Assembly: GCF_000006565.2 (NCBI RefSeq)
Contig: NC_031472.1
Span: 1,668,227 to 1,732,226 of the forward strand
DNA from: Toxoplasma gondii ME49
Lineage: Eukaryota; Apicomplexa; Conoidasida; Eucoccidiorida; Sarcocystidae
Direction of reading: 5' to 3'
Length of the DNA: 64,000 nucleotides
Shown: piece by piece, positions 57,718 through 64,000 of the stretch
Position numbering within the stretch: position 1 is the first letter of the stretch
Layout: the number at the start of each line of letters is the position of its first letter
Position numbers and translations under genes: made by a program
Notes under the pieces: generated by a model
The model's database searches: none
Told to the model about the DNA's origin: nothing
What the model saw: only the letters and a program-made list of their open reading frames with translations

Positions 57718-59203
57718 AAACACAGGCTTGAATAACAGGAGCAGCGATATAGGCGTCCAGTAGGGAAGGATTGCGCTTTAAGATTCCACGGCTCCTGGTC
57801 CGTAGCATGTGCTAGCATGGTAGGACTCTTGCCACCCAGATAGACTGAGCAAAAGGTTCGCAGACGCGGAACGTTTGAAACAATCTTTTATCACTGGACT
57901 GCAGGACAACAATCATCCTTTGTGCATATCTTCGGACTGGCTCCTTTCAGCTGCATGCAGCTGGCGGGTTACCTCCACTCGCAAGGTGGAGTTTGGCACC
58001 GAGTCAAACGACAGACAGAGTACACTGTTGAAGTGTTTCAAGACTACAGCCAGCGCAAGAATGTGGTCCGTCTTCGGTGACGAGAACATGGGGAGCAACA
58101 AACAAGTGTGGAACTACGGTGACGTCGATTGACTAGCGTTCGACGCGTCTCTCGTGGATCCGGGTCGCTACCACGCACAGTAGGGTGTAAAAGTGCTAAT
58201 TCGACCAGAGCTCTTAAAAGACAGATCACATCGCGTTCCCGCTATCAGCTCTAAGCCTCCACCACCCTGCGTACTTCATCTGTGGGATGGTTTGCCTGGA
58301 CAGAGACATTTCGTTTCGATAACTCTCTCTCGTTGCCTAAGCGTGCGGAAACCTTCACTTACGCTGTAGACGCGATCTGTGGCAAAGTAGTACTGCGCGT
58401 ATTATCCCATGCGGCCGGAGGGGCGCCATGCTTCCGCCCGCGCCCGGTTCTTGGCAGGCCACTCGAACCAGATTCCATTGGGGTGGTGGCTCCGTTTAAT
58501 TTCCCCCGGAGGTGTGCAGCAGTTTTGCTGGAGGCGAGTGTTTTGTATTTCACCTCATTCGGGGTGCGACTGTTGTGAGGGAGAGATGAGGAAGCAAACG
58601 CGTGGCTGGAAGCACTGAACCCCCTCTTCATTTGGGACCCAACAGATTTGTGAACCGTGCGAAGGCTGGAAGCGAACGACATCCTTTGTGAATTTGAAAG
58701 TTCAAACGAAGCCAGTTCCCGTAACGCCTCTTCGCAGCGCTTTTCCGGAGAAAGGATTCCTAAGGAACCAGAGGGGATCGACTGTGGGTTTCCGGGCTTC
58801 GCGTTCCACTGTCTCCACGTCTCCGAGCTCCACGTGCAAACGTCCTCGTCCCGTTGCCTGCTGGGATTCTAGCTGCAAACATCGTTTTCGAGCGCTGTTG
58901 TGTTGGTTGTCATTTTCATCGTTGCTAAAGGGTTCCTAAAAGTCACCGGCAAGTGGTGGAAGCACAGAGCAGGCTGTGGGTGGGACTCGACGCGCTCCGG
59001 AAACCCAGCGTGTCGGTGGTATCGTTGGTATTTTTGCATATTAATGTACTGGCTTTGTGGTGGTGTGCACACGCCTGAGTAGCTCCCTGCAGTATGCGCG
59101 CAGAGAAGAGCGCGTGAGACTTTGCGTCATTGGACTCTCTCGACCTCCTGGGTCTTGTACAGGTGCTCAGCGTTTTGTGTATTCTCCGTGTTACTTGAAC
59201 AAG
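57718..59203. other. Intergenic, no supported gene
   Basis: Short frames such as 57875-58132 (plus) and 58282-58578 (plus) show no family motif. The right part should contain the promoter and leader of the gene starting at 59204. Confidence 0.55.
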
Positions 59204-60289
59204 ATGGAGCGCCCAGGACCAACGCTGGAGGTGCCGGGTGCATACTGCGGACACGGACAACCTGGATGCGCCCTAGTTCATAAAAAAGGTTTCTCGTCAT
59301 CGACCAGTCGACTGCGTCGCCCTTTCCTGTCTGTGTCGGTATCGTCCGCCCACCCACGTTTCAGTCATCTCTGGGGTTCCGCTTTGCTTTTCGGGATCCT
59401 GGTTGTAGCGACTGGATGTATCTTGGCAGCGGGGCAATCATCGGCGAGAACAGCTTTCGCCGAAGAGGGTTTCGTCAAAGATAGCCACTGGGCACGAGTT
59501 CTCCAGCAGAAGTGGTCAGATCCGTCCTACCTGCAGACTGTCGCCAGAACAATTGAGACGATGGAGAAAACCGAGTTTTGGATTACACTTCTGGGCAAGC
59601 AGGTCCAGCTCCAAAGCAGCAAGGCGCAGCTTAAGACTCAGCGCTTGGAACGACACAGGTTAGAGCAGCGCAGAAAGAAGCACGCGATAGCTGCGTACTA
59701 TGCCACCACGGGAGACAAACACCGTGCGGACGTCGATCTTCGCTTCGGCGATCTCAGCCTGTATGCTCTAGACTGGATAGCGCCTCGCACGTGCGCCGAC
59801 CTCGGGTGGGCCGGGGGTAACGATGTCTGCGCCTTGTCTCTCGAGACAGATATCCACGTCCTGCATTCCAAGCTGATGCTAAAGAGTGTCGAAGTTCAGG
59901 ACTTTCAAAATCGCCTTTTTTCCTCTGGCGGTCCTGACGTACCTCCACTGGAGGCAGTGACACAGCGAGCCACACCTCCAGCCGATGGCATCAACACCAA
60001 TGTAGCTGCATCTCTGCGGGCCAAGGAAACGTTCGATTGGAGCAGTGTTGCCAGAGACATATATCTGCCCGCATTGGCGGAACTCCAAGCTCCAGGAGCG
60101 ACCCCCGAGCTGTTTGGGGTTGAACTGGGGCAGTTCATGGCGGCTTTAGAGCGCGAGGAACGGATCCGCAGCAACAGAGGGCCCTCCGACGGATCTGCGG
60201 GTGGGAAAGGTGGTCAGTCGATGCACTTTGGGTCAAGGGGACGTCAGGGAGTGTCGGGGACGGCGTCGACAACAGCAGAGGGTGTGTGA
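59204..60289 (+). CDS. Unrecognised protein with a recessed hydrophobic segment and coiled coil
   Basis: Single exon, 361 residues; family not recognised. The ATG at 59204 has the coccidian-preferred context (acaagATGG); the frame continues 49 codons upstream without an ATG. A hydrophobic segment of about 20 residues lies at 57-77 (SALLFGILVVATGCILAAG), preceded by a basic stretch (RLRRP). This could be a recessed signal peptide, as in many dense-granule and rhoptry proteins, or a signal anchor. Next are WARVLQQKWSDPSYLQTV, a basic coiled-coil-like helix at about 125-155 (LERHRLEQRRKKHA), and a segment with two Cys residues (TCADLGWAGGNDVCALSL). The C-terminal 40 residues are Gly/Ser-rich and disordered. 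A secreted, possibly parasitophorous-vacuole protein is plausible but unproven. Confidence 0.65.
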   Translation: MERPGPTLEVPGAYCGHGQPGCALVHKKGFSSSTSRLRRPFLSVSVSSAHPRFSHLWGSALLFGILVVATGCILAAGQSSARTAFAEEGFVKDSHWARVLQQKWSDPSYLQTVARTIETMEKTEFWITLLGKQVQLQSSKAQLKTQRLERHRLEQRRKKHAIAAYYATTGDKHRADVDLRFGDLSLYALDWIAPRTCADLGWAGGNDVCALSLETDIHVLHSKLMLKSVEVQDFQNRLFSSGGPDVPPLEAVTQRATPPADGINTNVAASLRAKETFDWSSVARDIYLPALAELQAPGATPELFGVELGQFMAALEREERIRSNRGPSDGSAGGKGGQSMHFGSRGRQGVSGTASTTAEGV

Positions 60290-62243
60290 GCCGGTGTCAC
60301 AGATTCTAAATTGTACAGTGGAGCTAAGAACATCTGGGAGGACGCAAAAGATGGCAAGGGCGAGGGAGGTAAGAAGCTTCAATCGCCTTGATCGGCGGGA
60401 GAATCACGGAGTAGCGAAGAACTTGGAGGAGGGAACTCAAGAGAAGCCGAGATAAAAAGACTGTCACAAAGGCAGCTTGGTGAACTTACAGACTCGTAAT
60501 ACGAAACAGGGTGCCTTAAGTCGGTGCTGCGTATCGAGTTGATGTTCTGCGAGACGACAAGGGTGCGATATTCGTGGAAAGAGGCAGATAGAGAGGGATC
60601 AGATTAGTCCGTTGCATGGCGGCATGGTAAAGTGTTACCGACCGTGTTCGATGGCGGAGGTTTAGTCAGCTATTCCCTGTGGCCAGTGACAAAGTGCAAA
60701 TGTTAGTTCAATATATTGGAGTATATGGGAGTGTGAGAGCTACTGAAATCAGACCGGCATTCTGTGACTCAGCAATGAGCGCTTGTCAGGTCAGCATAGA
60801 GAACCATGGCGGTCATTGTGGCACCATCTGCGGGAGGCGAGGCGGACAGAGGGTGAATACTATGCTGTGGTCATAAGGGCTTTCGTCAAAGGCCGTCGGC
60901 GTTCAAACAATCTGTCCGCGGGAGAAAAGACCCCAAGAGCTCGACGTGAGTTTTTAGTGGGCCCGTGATTGTTGGCGCGATCTATGAACAACCAAGCACC
61001 GCGGTATTAAGTTATTTCGAAATGTGTGGATGTGACAGCTAGTGTACTAGAGGGGGCTTGGTCGGGCAATATGGGTGAAGTATATGGCTCGTAGACCCAC
61101 GTAGAGGTGGCGTGTTGTCGTCGCACAACTCTAGCCCCAGCGAAAATAGCATAAGCAAAAACCAACTCCCTTATAGGAACGGTTGAGAGGAGGATCTGTA
61201 ATGACGAACCAACTTCATCGACGTGCCTTACTCGTAAACCCGATTATGGGTCTCTTTATGGGACTTCCGACGTCAAGAGATTCCATGAGGTTGTTCTAAG
61301 TATGACAATAGTTGTATCCTGAAAGTCTGGTTTTTACAAATTGGCGTAAGCAAGTGGACCGAGTGATAAGTCTGTCGCACAAGTACGTGCTGCTGCTCCA
61401 GAACAGTTCGGGTTACTACACACCGGCGTTGTCCATCAACTGACGTACACAATTGCACTGCCCGGGTTTCGGGGTTGGTGTAGGTCACAGGAAACGCTAA
61501 GTCGCGTGGAAGTGGGCAATGAAAATCGATTTTGGGAAGAGAGAATGCGGAGCATACGGCTGGTAACCCTTGGCTGTTCCGTGCATATGAAACGCTTTGG
61601 ACAGTCATTGCTGTCTGGTGAGTTTCTGGTGTCCATGACCAAATGCACGAGCCCAGTTCACAGTGAAACGACATCGTTTTTCTCTCTGCCTGAATGATGT
61701 GTGATGCACGATCGTCTTCCAACACTGAGAGACAACACACACCCTACGTATGATCCTATACACGGTAATCGGATCACTTGTCGTTGAATAATTGAGAAGT
61801 CGACCAAGGTGTCCCATATATCCTTCAAGTTCATTGGAGTTTTGCAGGCGCCAAGTTAAGCACACAGCCTGCTGTTGTGAGTTTCCTACAAGAATGAAGA
61901 ACTTATTGCCTGCTATACTTTTGTAGGGAACGACGCAGATGCCAGACAGATCAGTGGGCGTACCACAGGGTTGAGGGTGGTGCTGCCCATGACGTTCCGC
62001 ACATTCACGCTTCCGGGTTCTGCCATAGTTCCAGTGCACTGGCGTTGTGGGCATGGCCTTGATTTAACGGGTCCACGACACAAAGCATGTAATGTACATT
62101 TAGTTATCTCCTCGCCACATCCGATGAAAGACAGAAGGCTAAACCGCATCTGCACTGGTTGCACTTCGCTCGTGGTTCAGCGGCACATCGCGTTGACTGT
62201 ATAAAATAACGTGAACCTGGATTCTTCAACGGCGTGCCAGCAC
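60290..62243. other. Intergenic, convergent 3' ends
   Basis: Between the stop at 60289 (plus) and the stop at 62244 (minus). Frames at 61273-61740 and 61605-62054 (minus) show no motif. No gene is supported; if the right-hand gene has more 3' exons they could lie here. Confidence 0.5.
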
Positions 62244-64000
62244 TCAGAATCGGTTATCAACGCAACCTGGCTTATCTGGGCTCCATATACAAATGCCAGG
62301 ACCTGCAATGGACTGTCCATCTAGAACTGTATTACAGCCATGCTCCGCTTGAGCTTTCTTCTCTTCGCCTTCTGAACCTTCTGCTTGCATGTACTGAAGC
62401 TGCACTAGGGGCCACCATTCAGATGTCACGTCGACTACAACAAACGGGCGGTATTGTCGACCGTGTCGCCCGCTATCCTTCGCCCATCCAGTCGGCCCAC
62501 TAACTTCTGTTTGCGCATGTAGTAGAATAGTAGGCTGCTGTGTGTCCCATAACCACTGACGTGTGTCCGTGTTGCCGTAAGGCACCCCACCACCATCAAG
62601 TGTCTTTGGTGTCGGTCCCCGTACTTGCTCTCGCGGTTCCGCTTTTTCCTCAATGATATCCTCCAATGTTGACGACTTCAGACCACTTCCTTCCCGAAGC
62701 CAAGCTGGTGTCCATGGCACTGTGTTCGGGACCACCCTGTCCGGTTTGTGGAAGCATTGACGAATCTCCATGGACAGATCCGTATAAATCTGCACCGAAG
62801 GAGCCGAACTCCTTCTCACCCGCAGCTCGGGCTCGAATCTGGAAGAGGCGATGATGCATACGCGAGGTTGTTCACCATACGCAAGAACAATTGAGGGGGA
62901 CGCTGTCCTTTCCCTGTTGTCTTGTGTGGTAACCACCGGCTGATCTTCCACACCACCTTTTTCGTTGCGGGCTACCCCACCGGGCGACGTCACGTGGTGC
63001 ATTGCGGATTTGAACTCGTCTGTCGCCTCCGTCTCCGCGTAATGCCTTTCCTCTCCTCTTTCTCTCCCATTCACCGTATCCAGATGACTGGTGGATTCTG
63101 CATAATCGTCGTGTTCGGAGACCAGATTTACCTCTCCTTCTCCCAAAGGCATTTCCTCCATTACCGGTTGAGTAGGTGCACCTAACCTCACGCTGGTTTC
63201 AGTAAAGCAACGAACTGGTTTGCCGCTGCGTTCTGTGGAGTTCGTTGCAGACAGCGCTCTTCGTTTTACCAGAGTCTTTGCAAAGTGGTCGTGTTGCAGG
63301 GACAATTTTGGAGTGCTTGAAAGTGAGGAATCTTGAGAAGCAAGGCCACGTTCTCGCAGTTGACGACTAGACAGTGGAAATGATAGGTCACGCCTTAAAG
63401 CAATTGAATCACCGATAGTCTCCCCTGCAGAGGCACCAAGCCAGCTTGTATTAACAAGTGTGCCTGAGACATCCGAAATAGCGAATTGCTCAGGACCAAA
63501 ACGAGATCGTGGCTGGAACGGTGCTGCAGGAGTAGAGTGTGGCCACGCATTAGCAACTGCTTGCGCTAGTGGGATAGTTGGCAGTCGATACTCTCCTGAG
63601 CTCGGTTTGCCTATCGAACCTCCGGAGTCTCCTGTCGAATCGTCCGGTATTTCAGTGGCAACCTTACATGGCGGACGATCGCTGGATAAACGCCGTGACG
63701 ACACACATAATCGACGGGTTGGTTCGGCCTCGTTTTGACGTGGTGGCGGCAGGGGTGCCGCGACAGAAGAAATTGCATTTCTGCCTGAAAAAAGTCCAAA
63801 TAGACTCCTACCTATCACCTGCCACACGGACGCGTTCACTGATGATTTTTCTGCCTGTGACCCTGATTGACGGTGTAGTGGAACGATAAAAGACGAAACT
63901 GCTCCCTCTTGTGTCTGCGCCGTTCGCACTGGTGACTCCTGCGCGACACCATAATCGGATGAATCACGCTTCGCTTTTCTTGAGGGGAAGAAGAAAGAGT
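62244..64000 (-). CDS. Unrecognised Ser/Glu/Arg-rich protein (5' partial at right edge)
   Basis: The frame is open from the window edge to the stop at 62244, at least 584 codons. No ATG occurs in the first 250 or more codons, so the start lies to the right of the window, or this is an internal or last exon. A possible acceptor (gtcgcgcag at about 63946-63954) exists but is not required. The sequence is hydrophilic and mostly disordered, with proline patches (PLPPPRQ), many SxxR and RxxS sites, and an acidic stretch (EEMPLGEGEVNLVSEHDD). A more hydrophobic region lies near the C terminus (RPFVVVDVTSEWWPLVQLQY). It ends in PDKPGCVDNRF. No known domain was identified. The long uninterrupted frame on the minus strand, with only short frames opposite, supports coding. 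Confidence 0.6.
   Translation of the reverse strand, partial: SFFFPSRKAKRDSSDYGVAQESPVRTAQTQEGAVSSFIVPLHRQSGSQAEKSSVNASVWQVIGRSLFGLFSGRNAISSVAAPLPPPRQNEAEPTRRLCVSSRRLSSDRPPCKVATEIPDDSTGDSGGSIGKPSSGEYRLPTIPLAQAVANAWPHSTPAAPFQPRSRFGPEQFAISDVSGTLVNTSWLGASAGETIGDSIALRRDLSFPLSSRQLRERGLASQDSSLSSTPKLSLQHDHFAKTLVKRRALSATNSTERSGKPVRCFTETSVRLGAPTQPVMEEMPLGEGEVNLVSEHDDYAESTSHLDTVNGRERGEERHYAETEATDEFKSAMHHVTSPGGVARNEKGGVEDQPVVTTQDNRERTASPSIVLAYGEQPRVCIIASSRFEPELRVRRSSAPSVQIYTDLSMEIRQCFHKPDRVVPNTVPWTPAWLREGSGLKSSTLEDIIEEKAEPREQVRGPTPKTLDGGGVPYGNTDTRQWLWDTQQPTILLHAQTEVSGPTGWAKDSGRHGRQYRPFVVVDVTSEWWPLVQLQYMQAEGSEGEEKKAQAEHGCNTVLDGQSIAGPGICIWSPDKPGCVDNRF

Noticed and set aside
1..64000. CRISPR arrays, insertion sequences, prophage or bacterial operons
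   Set aside because: Introns, long spacers between genes and eukaryote-only gene families show this is nuclear eukaryotic DNA; no direct-repeat arrays or transposase genes were seen.

Overview
The window is nuclear DNA from an apicomplexan, most likely a tissue-cyst coccidian of the Toxoplasma/Hammondia/Neospora group. Four things point there. GC content is near 50% outside the AT microsatellites. Genes carry many short introns with GT..AG borders and are separated by gaps of 1-4 kb. Intronic (TA)n tracts are common. One gene (31553-33832) has the full layout of the coccidian microneme protein MIC8: a chitin-binding-like module, ten EGF modules, one membrane span and a short tail. I cannot settle the species from sequence alone. 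Exon joins below were derived by hand from splice signals, reading phase and family conservation; none is confirmed by transcript data.

Layout, left to right. A pinin/SDK/MemA splicing protein (+), cut by the left edge, ends at 2853. A large four-exon gene on the minus strand (11466-5402) encodes a secreted protein with a MAM domain, a GDGW module, three fibronectin-III-like modules and a copper amine oxidase domain with an apparently complete active site. A small four-span membrane protein (+, 14550-15014) and a coiled-coil nuclear-type protein with a KEN box (-, 18132-16780) follow. Next is a ten-exon MA3-domain translation-regulator-like gene (+, 20494-27801), then MIC8 (+). SRP19 (-, 38309-36322) has a long Gly/Pro/Phe repeat extension. 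A single-exon small heat-shock protein (+, 42178-43008) is followed by a BuGZ/ZNF207 zinc-finger protein (-, 47930-44819). KIN17 (-, 56896-51028) has eleven exons. A putative two-exon 107-residue gene (+, 57069-57717) starts 172 bp from KIN17 in a head-to-head arrangement. An unrecognised 361-residue protein with a recessed hydrophobic segment (+, 59204-60289) and an unrecognised gene running off the right edge (-, 62244-64000) complete the window.

The genes do not form one pathway. Pinin, KIN17, SRP19, BuGZ, the MA3 protein and the heat-shock protein are housekeeping factors of RNA processing, DNA/RNA metabolism, protein targeting, mitosis, translation and protein folding. MIC8 and the amine oxidase protein belong to the secretory and host-facing part of the proteome. 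The most unusual item is the MAM-FN3-like-copper amine oxidase fusion.
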